33,624 nt of DNA from Prevotella sp. (GCA_024697645.1 JAILFH010000112.1:1-33624); one strand, 5' to 3'; positions 1 to 8,016 are shown, counted from the stretch's first letter. Program-made: numbers and translations. The notes: a model not told the origin generated them from the sequence alone.

Positions 1-46
1 GAATGATTTTTGGCCTCAGAAATGAAGGATAGTAAGTACTATAATT

Positions 47-82
47 TTATTATATATTATAATATATTATAATATATAATAA
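47..82. repeat. 36-bp perfect AT-only palindrome
   Basis: The left half reads TTATTATATATTATAATA and the right half is its exact reverse complement, so all 36 bases are self-complementary around 64/65. It lies in non-coding DNA. Such a sequence can extrude as a cruciform or form a stem in RNA. No T-run follows, so it is not a standard terminator. The function is unknown. Confidence 0.85.
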
Positions 83-236
83 CCTATAGGATGTAAGGGC
101 GCTCTCCATAATCGAGAACCACCTTAATGTTAGATGTTAGATTGTTAGGTGTTAGGTTTTTAAGTTCGCCCACGATTCGCCTGCTGAAATTAACACAAAT
201 TCACACTTTATTCCGCTCTCATCCGCTCTAAACCTA

Positions 237-267
237 TTGCATAACTTAAAATTTTTTTGTAACTTTG
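237..267 (+). promoter_or_regulatory. Orphan Bacteroidota-type promoter
   Basis: A TTG at 237-239 is followed, after 20 bases, by TAACTTTG at 260-267, which matches the Bacteroidota consensus (TTG about 20 bases before TAnnTTTG). The spacing is as good as that of the promoters of real genes in this window. No convincing gene follows on the plus strand before 3172; the best downstream ATG, at 348, opens only a 31-codon frame. It may drive a small RNA. Confidence 0.5.
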
Positions 268-273
268 TAGTGT

Positions 274-440
274 AAAAAGGAAATAATCCTTGGACCACTA
301 AAAGCCCATATTCCATTTACTCACGAGGCATTGTCCAACCTCTGGCGATGGTGCAACTCTCCAACCAGATAGCGCATCGAGACGAGCAACGGACGCAGCC
401 CACAACATATAAACAACCCCCACCCTCTTCCCCTCTGTAA
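274..440 (+). ncRNA. Candidate structured non-coding RNA
   Basis: This is the stretch just downstream of the orphan promoter. TTGGAC near 290 pairs with GTCCAA near 332 and encloses a GCC/GGC pair; TCTGG near 341 pairs with CCAGA near 364; CGATG pairs with CATCG nearby. There is no plausible reading frame on either strand. No terminator was found, so the 3' end is arbitrary. I do not recognise a known RNA family. It could also be decayed intergenic sequence. Confidence 0.22.
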
Positions 441-536
441 GCGAGTGGAGTAGTTACCCCAAAGGATGAAAATCCAAAACAGAGACCGAAGGAAAACGGC
501 AACCAAGCGATCTTTGACTTATTGATACAGTTTGCG

Positions 537-554
537 AGCCAAGTAGGCTTGGCT
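537..554. repeat. 7-bp stem hairpin
   Basis: AGCCAAG and CTTGGCT form a perfect stem around the loop TAGG. No T-run follows on either strand, so it is a weak terminator candidate at best. It sits just left of the 10-bp tandem repeat. Confidence 0.45.
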
Positions 555-570
555 ACGCGGTGAAGAAAAG

Positions 571-610
571 TTGAGAGGTGTTGAGAAAGGTTGAGAAGAG
601 TTGAGAGTGC
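571..610. repeat. 10-bp tandem repeat, four units
   Basis: Four consecutive units start with TTGAGA: TTGAGAGGTG, TTGAGAAAGG, TTGAGAAGAG and TTGAGAGTGC. The reverse-complement style of this sequence (CTCAACT) also appears in the susC-susD spacer near 10095-10140, which suggests a shared intergenic repeat family. Confidence 0.7.
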
Positions 611-625
611 CCTCCCACGGCAATC

Positions 626-660
626 GTTACTTTGTTACTTTGTTACCTTGTTACTTTGTT
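626..660. repeat. 8-bp tandem repeat GTTACTTT
   Basis: The units are GTTACTTT, GTTACTTT, GTTACCTT and GTTACTTT, followed by GTT. The same 8-bp unit, in the same strand orientation, forms larger blocks at 14262-14297 and 14352-14413 next to the GH67 gene. Confidence 0.85.
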
Positions 661-662
661 TT

Positions 663-924
663 AAAGCATGCCTTTAGACTATACAGAGGATGCCTTTAGA
701 TGCTAGAGAGCATGTCTCTATAGGTATACAGAGGATAACTCTCTATGGTAGAAAGGACGTCTTTGTAGGGTAGAGAGGATGCCTTTATAGGGGTAAAGAA
801 GATACCTTTGTAAGGTATAGAGAATGCCCACGTAGAGCAGAAAGATGCCTTCGCAGAAAAGAGATGACACCTTCGCAGAAAAAAGAGGATGACGGCGCTG
901 AAAAAATAGGTCGTCTTCGCAGAA
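663..924 (+). repeat. Degenerate 22-bp tandem array, about 12 units
   Basis: Units start near 663, 685, 707, 730, 752, 774, 796, 819, 839, 859, 881 and 903. Most are 22 bp, some 20 or 23. A typical unit is AGAGGATGCCTTTATAGGGG plus two bases. The last units drift to CTTCGCAGAA endings. The array runs to within 13 bp of the esterase stop codon. 22 is not a multiple of three and no coding frame spans it. A reverse-orientation copy is at 13573-13793. Confidence 0.75.
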
Positions 925-936
925 AAGAGAGGAAAC

Positions 937-2976
937 CTATTCAGTCGTCACTGCCATCTGGAAAGGCGACATGGGAAGATCCTCGAGAGAGAAGACGTTA
1001 GCACCCAGCGGATTGTCCTTCCAGGCATAGCGCAGCGAAACAGGGACGGCAACGGGCGACTTGACAATGATGTGCCGACCATCGGCTGACAGACTGGCTT
1101 CGGCCTGCTGATAACGCCCATCGGAGGCAGCCACCTCGAAATAGCGCAACGGGGCATCAACCTTCTTCAAGGGCTGGTCGACGGTCAGAACGACACTGCA
1201 GCCCTGAGCATTTGCAGGGGCAATCCCCGACGAGGCAATCCCCGAAGCACCATCAGAGACAACCCTTGCCGAGAGCACCTCTGGCGAAACCAATGTAGAC
1301 GGATGCCAGAGCATACGGTCGAAACCTCGTGCCACACGCTGGGCCACCTCCCACTTCCTCAGGGGATGAATGTCGACCGTCTCACCCAAGTCGATGGTGA
1401 CAGCAAGTTCGGTCTGAGGAACATTCCTGGCAGCCAGACGCTGAGCCTCGCGCACATGCGACCAACCGCTGTCCTGCGGACGTTCTGAGGGCTGCATGAA
1501 ATTGGCCAGTTGAACAACGACAAACGGCAACTGCTGATGCCAGAGATGTCGCCAACTACCAATGAGTTGCGTGAGCATCTGCTCATAGATGTCGCCCTCG
1601 CCCGTGTTCGACTCTCCCTGATACCACACCACTCCCGTGAGTCCATAGGGAGCCAGCGGATGGAGCATCGCATTGTAGAGCACCGACGGCAGGTTCTGGA
1701 TGTTGGCATCAGCCTGCGGACACGACGGCATGCTCACTCCCTCGCCCACCAGCCACTGCTCACTGAGCGCCAGTTCGGTTCCGTCGTCGAAGATGAGTTT
1801 ATAGGGTTTCTCGGGAATGAAATGCGGATTGCCATTCTTCGTCACAAAGCGCACAGCCAGTACATTGTCGCCCTCGCGGAGCACTCCGGCAGGCACCGTG
1901 TAGCGACGTGGTGGATACTGATAATAGGTGCGACCCACCTCGCGTCCATTCATAAAGGTATAGTCGGCATCGAAGAGCGTTCCCACCAGCAGACGGGCAG
2001 GTTTGCCAGCGTGGGCAGCATCGACGGCAACATGCTGACGGGCCCAGTAGGAACCCGAATGGCGATTCTTCGCGGTGATGTTGCCATACTGACTGCAGCA
2101 GCGCCACTGGCTGTCGTCGAACTGAGACGAAGCGAAGAGGAACGGAGACAGTCCTTCGGCATTCCCACTGAGACTGACTTTCGCCTCAAGGCTGTCCATC
2201 ATGTGCTGCCAGCGGTTGTTGGCCTGCTGATTCGACTGCTGCAGCGAAGCAACAAGTTGGTCGTTCTGGAAATAGACCGTTCGGCTATAGGCTTCCGGGA
2301 AATGCTGACGGAGCGTGTCGGCAGGCAGCCACGCCTGAATGGGCGTACCACCGAGACTGTTGACGATGATGCCCTGCGGAACACCCGTCTTCTCGTACAT
2401 CTCGCGACCGAGGAAATAGCCCACCGCCGAGAACGTCCATGCGTTCTGCTTGTCAAGCGTGCGCCATGTGGTCGGCTTCACGTCAGACTTCGGACCGTGG
2501 GTGTCGGTATCGGTAGCCACACGGAACAAGCGGATCTGCCTATTGCTATAGTTGTCGATATCGGTGGTGTACTGCGGATAGACGCGTTCGATGGTCACAT
2601 CGATGTTTGACTGGCCTGAGCAGAGCCACACGTCGCCAATGAGCACATCGGTGAGCGTGACCTTCGAGACTGCATCGGCCGCGGAAGCAGACGCCGAGAC
2701 TGAAGGCGACTCAGTGATGACAATGTCGTAGGGACCACCTGCCTTCTGCTTGGGCAGCGTCACCTGCCAGCAACCCTGAGCATCGGCCTGAGCCGTGAAG
2801 CGCTTCTTCCGAAAACTCACCTCAACAGTAGCCCCAGGAGCAGCCTTTCCCCACACAGGTATGGGCTGACTGCGCTGAAGAACCATTCCCGACTGAAACA
2901 TCTGGGGCAGCCACAGACCTGCATAGGCACCCCATGCGCACAAAAGTGCAACCGATAACGCGATTAGTCTTTTCAT
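937..2976 (-). CDS. SASA-type carbohydrate O-acetylesterase, xylan locus
   Basis: A 679-residue exported esterase of the sialate O-acetylesterase/SGNH type (SASA domain), probably removing acetyl groups from xylan fragments. Residues 1-19 form a signal peptide. The nucleophile motif GQSN is at 121-124 (Ser123), WYQGESN at 451-457, and the catalytic His block VDIHP at 534-538 (His537). Residues about 283-390 look like an inserted jelly-roll domain between the two halves of the esterase fold, as in other long members. The ATG at 2976 was chosen because it begins the signal peptide, has AGAGGAAAA just upstream and lies 24 bp after a promoter -7 box; a longer in-frame start at 3162 would lie upstream of that promoter. 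It diverges from the symporter operon. P. bryantii carries a similar acylhydrolase gene (xynE) beside xynD. The substrate is inferred from context. Confidence 0.88.
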   Translation of the reverse strand: MKRLIALSVALLCAWGAYAGLWLPQMFQSGMVLQRSQPIPVWGKAAPGATVEVSFRKKRFTAQADAQGCWQVTLPKQKAGGPYDIVITESPSVSASASAADAVSKVTLTDVLIGDVWLCSGQSNIDVTIERVYPQYTTDIDNYSNRQIRLFRVATDTDTHGPKSDVKPTTWRTLDKQNAWTFSAVGYFLGREMYEKTGVPQGIIVNSLGGTPIQAWLPADTLRQHFPEAYSRTVYFQNDQLVASLQQSNQQANNRWQHMMDSLEAKVSLSGNAEGLSPFLFASSQFDDSQWRCCSQYGNITAKNRHSGSYWARQHVAVDAAHAGKPARLLVGTLFDADYTFMNGREVGRTYYQYPPRRYTVPAGVLREGDNVLAVRFVTKNGNPHFIPEKPYKLIFDDGTELALSEQWLVGEGVSMPSCPQADANIQNLPSVLYNAMLHPLAPYGLTGVVWYQGESNTGEGDIYEQMLTQLIGSWRHLWHQQLPFVVVQLANFMQPSERPQDSGWSHVREAQRLAARNVPQTELAVTIDLGETVDIHPLRKWEVAQRVARGFDRMLWHPSTLVSPEVLSARVVSDGASGIASSGIAPANAQGCSVVLTVDQPLKKVDAPLRYFEVAASDGRYQQAEASLSADGRHIIVKSPVAVPVSLRYAWKDNPLGANVFSLEDLPMSPFQMAVTTE

Positions 2977-2999
2977 ACTTTTTCCTCTATTTACACTTG

Positions 3000-3028
3000 C
3001 AAATTTAATCATTTTCGCCGAAAAACAA
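3000..3028 (-). promoter_or_regulatory. Promoter of the esterase gene
   Basis: On the minus strand TTG (3028-3026) is followed after 18 bases by TAAATTTG (3007-3000), giving a predicted transcript start just upstream of the ATG at 2976 and a very short leader. Confidence 0.6.
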
Positions 3029-3113
3029 GCCCTTTCTGGTTGGTTTATTTCCGATTGAAACATTTTGAAAAGCAATTGCAACATTTCACGAATCATATAT
3101 AAAAGGTTTTTTG

Positions 3114-3121
3114 TACCTTTG
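3114..3121 (+). promoter_or_regulatory. -7 element of the symporter-GH43 operon
   Basis: TACCTTTG matches TAnnTTTG and lies 50 bp before the symporter ATG. No good TTG lies at the usual distance upstream, which fits dependence on an activator such as the regulator encoded at 16452-20471. Confidence 0.55.
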
Positions 3122-3171
3122 CAAGGACATTCATTACTGCTACAAGAAATAAAATTTATCAACTAGAGAAT

Positions 3172-4593
3172 ATGAAAGAATTTGACAACGCCAAAGGATT
3201 CTACAAGTTATCCTGGGTGCAGCGCATCGGCTTCGGTGCTGGTGACCTGGCGCAGAATCTGATTTATCAGACCATCTGCATGTACCTATTGTTTTTCTAC
3301 ACCGACGTCTACGTGCTCGGTGGCGATGCAGCCCGCTCGGCAGCACTGGCGGGAACGATGTTCCTCGTGGTGAGACTTGTCGACGTGCTCTGGGACCCGC
3401 TCGTGGGAACCTTCGTCGACAAGCACAACCCGAAACTGGGTAAGTATCGCTCGTGGCTTGTGATGGGTGGCATTCCGCTCACCATCCTCGCCATTCTCTG
3501 CTTCTGGGACGGATTCGCCCCGTCGATTCTCTATGCCTACGTCACCTACGTCGGTATGTCGATGCTCTACACGCTGATCAACGTGCCCTACGGCGCCCTG
3601 AACTCATCGCTAACGCGCGACACCAATGAGATTACGATTCTCACGTCCGTGCGTATGTTCATGGCCAATGTGGGCGGTCTGTGTGTGTCGGCTGGCGTTC
3701 CCATCATCGTCGCCCTGTTTGCCGGCAGCAATACCCTGCCCATCGAGATGGCACTGTTCATGGGACTCGGCTCTCTGCCCGCCTTCATCTTCATGCCGCT
3801 GGTGCCCGCCATCAAGCGTCGCGTGGGCAAGAAGAACATGTTCTACATCTTCCTCTCGGTGGCCATCATCGGTATGGCAATGCTCTACATCATCAGCCGC
3901 ATGGGCACGGTGAAGGAGAACATCATTCTGGTCTACATCGCCCAGTTCATCAAGTCGACGGGCGTCATCGTGGCCACTGGCTACATGTGGGCGCTGATTC
4001 CTGAGGTGATTTCCTACGGCGAATGGAAGACCGGTCGCCGCATCTCGGGCATCGTGAACGCACTGACGGGCATCTTCTTCAAGGCAGGTATGGCTCTCGG
4101 AGGCGTCATTCCCGGATGGGTGCTCGCCTGGACTCACTATCAGGCCGCAGAAGCCGCAACCACCCTGCCGAAGGACTCTCAGGCTTGGTTCCACACGATG
4201 CTCATCTATGCACTCGTGGGTCTGGCTCTGCTGCTGTTCTGCTTCTCGCAGACGAAGGAGCGCGTGGTGATGGACGTGAAAGAAACAAAGAACGTGCGCG
4301 TGAGCGACCTCTGGACGGAGTTCCGCCGCAACCGCCCGCTGCGCGTCATCGCCCTGTTCTTCATCACTGCCTTTGCCATGATGTCGGTAGGCAATGCCGC
4401 TGGCGCCTACTTCATGAACGACCTCGAACTGCAGAGCCCACTGGCACAGGAAGGCATTCGCTGGCTGGTCTGCATCATCCCTGCCCTGCTGCTCGTAGTG
4501 GCAATGTTCATCATCTCGCGCTATGAACTGACCGACGAGATGGTCGACGAAATCAACACATCAATCGAAAGCCGTAGAATGACTGAACTATAA
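3172..4593 (+). CDS. GPH-family (MelB-like) sugar:cation symporter
   Basis: A 473-residue inner-membrane transporter of the glycoside-pentoside-hexuronide family in the major facilitator superfamily, probably importing xylo-oligosaccharides or xylose. The N-terminal GAGDLAQNLIY and the loop DVLWDPLVGTFVDKHNPKLG followed by KYRSW are the family signature, and about 12 hydrophobic segments fill the protein. The length is normal. The start follows a weak AGAGAAT. It is followed after 16 bp by the GH43 gene, so the two are almost certainly co-transcribed, pairing import with cytoplasmic hydrolysis. The arrangement resembles xynD-xynB of P. bryantii. The substrate and coupling ion are inferred. 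Confidence 0.93.
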   Translation: MKEFDNAKGFYKLSWVQRIGFGAGDLAQNLIYQTICMYLLFFYTDVYVLGGDAARSAALAGTMFLVVRLVDVLWDPLVGTFVDKHNPKLGKYRSWLVMGGIPLTILAILCFWDGFAPSILYAYVTYVGMSMLYTLINVPYGALNSSLTRDTNEITILTSVRMFMANVGGLCVSAGVPIIVALFAGSNTLPIEMALFMGLGSLPAFIFMPLVPAIKRRVGKKNMFYIFLSVAIIGMAMLYIISRMGTVKENIILVYIAQFIKSTGVIVATGYMWALIPEVISYGEWKTGRRISGIVNALTGIFFKAGMALGGVIPGWVLAWTHYQAAEAATTLPKDSQAWFHTMLIYALVGLALLLFCFSQTKERVVMDVKETKNVRVSDLWTEFRRNRPLRVIALFFITAFAMMSVGNAAGAYFMNDLELQSPLAQEGIRWLVCIIPALLLVVAMFIISRYELTDEMVDEINTSIESRRMTEL

Positions 4594-4609
4594 AAAAACA
4601 ACTGACAAC

Positions 4610-5617
4610 ATGAAAGCAAGATATCTTTTCCCCAGCGACTATATGGCTGACCCATCGGCCAATGTGTTCAACGACCGCCTGTATGTCTATCCCAGCCACG
4701 ACTTCGACAGCGGAGCCAGCGAGGACGACGATGGCGGACACTTCCAGATGCGCGACTATCACGTGATTTCGTTCGACGATGTGGAGCAAGGCGCTCCTAC
4801 CGACCACGGGGTGATTCTGGACGTGAGCCAGGTGCCCTGGGCAGAGAAGCAGATGTGGGACAACGACGTCGTTGAGAAGGACGGCAAGTTCTACCTCATT
4901 TTCTCAGCCAAGGACCCGAAGGGAGTGTTCCATCTGGGCGTAGCCATCAGCGACAAGCCTGAGGGACCGTTCGTGGCTCAGCCGGAGCCCATCGAGGGTT
5001 CGTTCTCGATTGACCCCAGCGTGTTCCGCGACGACGATGGCGCCATCTATTGCTACTTCGGTGGTCTTTGGGGCGGCCAGTTGCAGAGATACAACCCGCT
5101 GCCTGCCGTTCCCGAGGGAGCAGCGACCGTAGAGGCTGGTCTGGCTGCCGACGGCAAGACAATGCTCTATCTGCCTGAGGACGCTGCCGCACTGCCCTCA
5201 CGCGTGGTCCGCATGACCGACGATGTGCTCGGATTTGCCGAGACTCCTCGCCCCCTGCTCGTTGTCGACGACAACGGAGAACCCCTCCGTGCTGGTGACC
5301 CGCATCGCTTCTTCGAGGCTTCGTGGATGCATAAGTACAACGGACACTACTATTTCTCCTACTCCACCGGCGATAGCCATCTGCTCTGCTACGCAATGAG
5401 CGACTCGCCCTATGGACCGTTCACCTACAAAGGTGTGATTCTCGAACCCGTTGTTGGCTGGACCACCCACCACAGCATTGTCTGCTATCGCGGTCAGTGG
5501 TATCTGTTCTTCCACGACTGCGTGCCTTCTGATGGAGTCACCTGGCTCCGCTCGATGAAGGTACAGCGCCTCTTCTACAACGACGACGACACCATCCAGA
5601 CGGTGAAGAACGAGTAA
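4610..5617 (+). CDS. GH43 beta-xylosidase/alpha-L-arabinofuranosidase, cytoplasmic
   Basis: A 335-residue single-domain family 43 glycoside hydrolase (five-bladed beta-propeller) expected to remove terminal xylose or arabinose from short xylo-oligosaccharides. The three catalytic carboxylates fit: Asp14 in MADPSANVF (base), Asp135 in SIDPSVF (pKa modulator) and Glu237 in RFFEASW (acid). A conserved-looking His pair is at 287-288 (TTHHS). There is no signal peptide, so it should act in the cytoplasm on sugars brought in by the upstream symporter. The start has no clear Shine-Dalgarno, common in this phylum. The operon ends at the terminator at 5786. It resembles XynB of P. bryantii; the balance between xylosidase and arabinofuranosidase activity cannot be read from sequence. 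Confidence 0.92.
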   Translation: MKARYLFPSDYMADPSANVFNDRLYVYPSHDFDSGASEDDDGGHFQMRDYHVISFDDVEQGAPTDHGVILDVSQVPWAEKQMWDNDVVEKDGKFYLIFSAKDPKGVFHLGVAISDKPEGPFVAQPEPIEGSFSIDPSVFRDDDGAIYCYFGGLWGGQLQRYNPLPAVPEGAATVEAGLAADGKTMLYLPEDAAALPSRVVRMTDDVLGFAETPRPLLVVDDNGEPLRAGDPHRFFEASWMHKYNGHYYFSYSTGDSHLLCYAMSDSPYGPFTYKGVILEPVVGWTTHHSIVCYRGQWYLFFHDCVPSDGVTWLRSMKVQRLFYNDDDTIQTVKNE

Positions 5618-5785
5618 GGAATCAGAAGAAATCAGAAATGAATCGTCAAGCAAAAGCACGAACGAATCGTTGGACGAACTCACAAACGAAATTGTCAAGG
5701 CGAAAGCACGAAGAAATAACAACGAAAATATAAGACACCTTACCATTACAAAGAAATCTTAGAACTAAAAAATTCCACTCCCTCG
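5618..5785. other. GH43 3' region with decayed internal duplication
   Basis: Part of the 488-bp gap between convergent genes. It contains two similar segments about 50 bp apart, GTCAAGCAAAAGCACGAACG near 5645 and GTCAAGGCGAAAGCACGAAG near 5694. No gene is supported here. Confidence 0.4.
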
Positions 5786-5827
5786 CCTCCGCTCCTTCCT
5801 CACATGAAGGGCGGAGGAGTTTTTGTT
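5786..5827 (+). terminator. Rho-independent terminator after GH43
   Basis: CCTCCGCTCCTTC pairs with GAAGGGCGGAGG to give a 12-bp stem with one bulged T and a 7-base loop, followed by AGTTTTTGTTT. It closes the symporter-GH43 operon. An A/T-rich stretch on the other side may allow weak activity for the convergent GH35 gene. Confidence 0.85.
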
Positions 5828-5839
5828 TCTGGAGTTTTG

Positions 5840-5983
5840 TTTTAGGAGTTCAGAAGTTCAGAAGTTCGGGAGTTCAGACATTAGACTATCAGGATTGGAT
5901 TTCAGAATTTCTTTTAGGAGTACAGAAGTTCAGAAGTGAAGGAGTTCAGACATTAGCACATTAGGATTGTATTTCAGAAGTTC
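5840..5983. repeat. 72-bp imperfect tandem duplication
   Basis: Two copies start at 5840 and 5912, each opening with TTTTAGGAGT. Both contain CAGAAGTTCAGAAGT, GGAGTTCAGACATTAG and ATTTCAGAA. Each unit is itself built of AGAAGTTC-type repeats. It is non-coding, between the terminator and the 3' end of GH35. Confidence 0.75.
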
Positions 5984-6105
5984 GGGAGTGAAGGATACAT
6001 ATCGTGTTGCCATTTGCAATAGTTTCTATTTTTCTTTGCCCATTGATTTTTGTATCATTTCTTTTTCGTCCCATCGCGGGACTCTTGTCTGACATCCGCA
6101 ACGTG

Positions 6106-7773
6106 TCAGTATTGATAAAGTTTCACGTGCAGAATCTTGTATTCTCCCACACTGATGCGAGCATGACGTCCCTGATGGCTCTGGTCGCCATTGTCGCGAC
6201 GAATGAAGTGGAAAGCTCCATCGGCTCCGATAGAAATCTGATCGATGGAAGCAATGCCAAGTCGCTTGCCGCTGAAACGCTGAGCGCTGGACTTCGCCTC
6301 TTTCGAGTCTCCATTCTGACTACCCGACTGCCCTGCCTGCACGAATCCGTCTTCGCCAAGTGCCTTGCGCTGCTGATATTGCTGTTCATTCTTCGTGGCA
6401 AATTCCACGACAATTCCGTTGCCCGCCAAAAGATATTCATCGGCAGAAAGTTTGATGACGACTCCACCGACCTCGGGCCAAGTGGAACCGTCTGTCGCTC
6501 GAGGGTCCCAGGGCAGCGTGAACGCGTGGCGACAAGTGAGCACTCGGTCGCCGTCTTCTATCACGCGCTCCTTGTCTTCCTGATCGAAGAGCAAGCCCCA
6601 AGTTTTATACGGCTTCGTGGAACGAAGATAAGGCTTTAGTTGATTCAGCAGCGTATAGGCCTGCGTCACGTGCCAGGTATCTGTCTCCGGAGCCTGATCG
6701 ATGGCAAACGGCGAGAAGCCCAATGCCTGATGTTCGCCCATCGTGTAGAGTGCCCTCACCCCGCTGTTCACACAGCAGCGGCTCTCAGGCACAAACAGGC
6801 GGTTGTCGGCTGTGGCATATTGCGAAGCCCACGACTTGTAGCCAGTATCGTAGATGTCGGGAGCCAACAGGTCAATAGATGGTGCTCCCTGATGCCAGAA
6901 CTCCATGAGATGAGCCAACGGACCCGCCGAAGGATACTCGCCCGGCTTTCGTCCACGACTGTTCATCGCAGCATTCACGTAGAGCGGCATCGGATAGATG
7001 CTACGTGCGGCCTTAGCCAAGTGTTCAACGTACTGGGCATAGTGCAGCGCCATGAATTTCTCATCGGCATAGACGTCGGTTCCATATCGCTTTGCCCATT
7101 GCTCCTTCTCATAGACCTTCTGAGCCAGCGGCGAATAGTCACGCGCATCTTCCAGCATTCCGATTTCGTTCTCAATCTGCATCATCACCACCGTTCCTAT
7201 GCCTTTGTCCTTATCGGCCAGATGCTGCATAAACTTCGAGAATGCCCGCAGGTCAGCCTGCAGGACGTTATCAGAGAAACAACTGGCAATCTCCAGAGGT
7301 TTCCCCATGCGTGTCTCGACTCGCGGAAAGCGTTTCGTGTCGCGCTTGAACCACACTGGCGCATAGCACGACATTGAATTCTTCCAAGCGCCAAACCAAA
7401 GGAACACTATCTTCAGTTGGTTCTCGCGGGCTCGCTGCAACACGCGGTCGATGAGCGTAAAGTCAAATTGTCCCTCCTCGGGTTCAATGAATTCCCAATA
7501 GGCGGGCACGAGCAGGGTGTTCAGCCCGAGAGCAGCCATACGGGGAATCACCTCGTCAATATCCTCGATGCTCGTTGCGGCCGAGTTGCTGAGTTCGCCT
7601 CCGAGAATGTAGAGCGAATCCAGACTGGCGCCCTTCGACTTGCCGTCAATGCCCATAGCCGATGCCGTAGCATTGAGTTCCAACAGCCCATCACGATTCT
7701 GCCGAAGCCCATCAGCCGCTTCAGTCATCATCGTGCAAATAAGCAACAACGATATAAAGGCTATTCTTTTCAT
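6106..7773 (-). CDS. GH35 glycosidase with DUF5597 C-terminus
   Basis: A 555-residue exported protein of the GH35 beta-galactosidase type with the C-terminal region called DUF5597. Residues 1-19 are a signal peptide. The TIM barrel carries QIENEIG at 199-205 (Glu203, acid/base) and VPESR at 328-332 (Glu330, probable nucleophile). Residues about 464-500 are a Gln/Gly/Ser-rich low-complexity insert. The ATG at 7773 starts the signal peptide and lies 20 bp after a strong promoter; an upstream in-frame start at 7806 overlaps that promoter. A hairpin separates it from susD upstream, so it is probably a separate transcript. In a xylan locus it could remove terminal galactose from side chains, but DUF5597 members are little characterised and another specificity is possible. 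Confidence 0.85.
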   Translation of the reverse strand: MKRIAFISLLLICTMMTEAADGLRQNRDGLLELNATASAMGIDGKSKGASLDSLYILGGELSNSAATSIEDIDEVIPRMAALGLNTLLVPAYWEFIEPEEGQFDFTLIDRVLQRARENQLKIVFLWFGAWKNSMSCYAPVWFKRDTKRFPRVETRMGKPLEIASCFSDNVLQADLRAFSKFMQHLADKDKGIGTVVMMQIENEIGMLEDARDYSPLAQKVYEKEQWAKRYGTDVYADEKFMALHYAQYVEHLAKAARSIYPMPLYVNAAMNSRGRKPGEYPSAGPLAHLMEFWHQGAPSIDLLAPDIYDTGYKSWASQYATADNRLFVPESRCCVNSGVRALYTMGEHQALGFSPFAIDQAPETDTWHVTQAYTLLNQLKPYLRSTKPYKTWGLLFDQEDKERVIEDGDRVLTCRHAFTLPWDPRATDGSTWPEVGGVVIKLSADEYLLAGNGIVVEFATKNEQQYQQRKALGEDGFVQAGQSGSQNGDSKEAKSSAQRFSGKRLGIASIDQISIGADGAFHFIRRDNGDQSHQGRHARISVGEYKILHVKLYQY

Positions 7774-7793
7774 ACTTCTATTATTTGTAAATG

Positions 7794-7823
7794 CAAATAT
7801 AGACATTTCTGACGAAAGGACAA
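7794..7823 (-). promoter_or_regulatory. Promoter of the GH35 gene
   Basis: On the minus strand TTG (7823-7821), then 19 bases, then TATATTTG (7801-7794). Both elements and the spacing fit the Bacteroidota housekeeping promoter. It may give expression independent of the xylan regulator. Confidence 0.7.
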
Positions 7824-7893
7824 TGCGATTCTGTCAGTTTTTTCTAAGAAAAAGTCTCAGAAATCTTCTCGCCCACACATTTACAACATAGAA

Positions 7894-7922
7894 GACGGAC
7901 GACCAATCACTGGCCGTCCGTC
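7894..7922 (-). terminator. Hairpin terminator downstream of susD
   Basis: GACGGACGACC pairs with GGCCGTCCGTC (one A-C mismatch) around a 7-base loop. On the minus strand it is followed by TTCTATGTTGT, a poor T-run. It lies between susD and the GH35 promoter and probably ends the susC-susD transcript. Confidence 0.65.
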
Positions 7923-8016
7923 TCCACTAGTACCAAGAAATGATCCAATAATCAAAATCGAGGAATTCTAAAAAAAGACTAACCTAACTAATATAATTAT
8001 CATCTAACCTAAACAA

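Noticed and set aside
348..443. 31-codon small protein behind the orphan promoter
   Set aside because: No Shine-Dalgarno, no hydrophobic or other recognisable pattern, and a Pro/Gln-rich composition like random sequence.
663..924. CRISPR array
   Set aside because: The units are contiguous and diverged, without constant repeats separated by unique spacers, and no cas gene is present.
1510..2610. 366-codon plus-strand frame opposite the esterase
   Set aside because: It is fully antisense to a gene with clear SGNH motifs and has no recognisable domain, promoter or signal. It follows from the codon pattern of the true gene.
2977..3162. N-terminal extension of the esterase (start at 3162)
   Set aside because: It would place 62 residues before an obvious signal peptide and begin upstream of the likely promoter.
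6065..6090. GTCCC/GGGAC hairpin as the GH35 terminator
   Set aside because: Only 5 bp of stem, and on the minus strand it is followed by A-rich sequence rather than a T-run.
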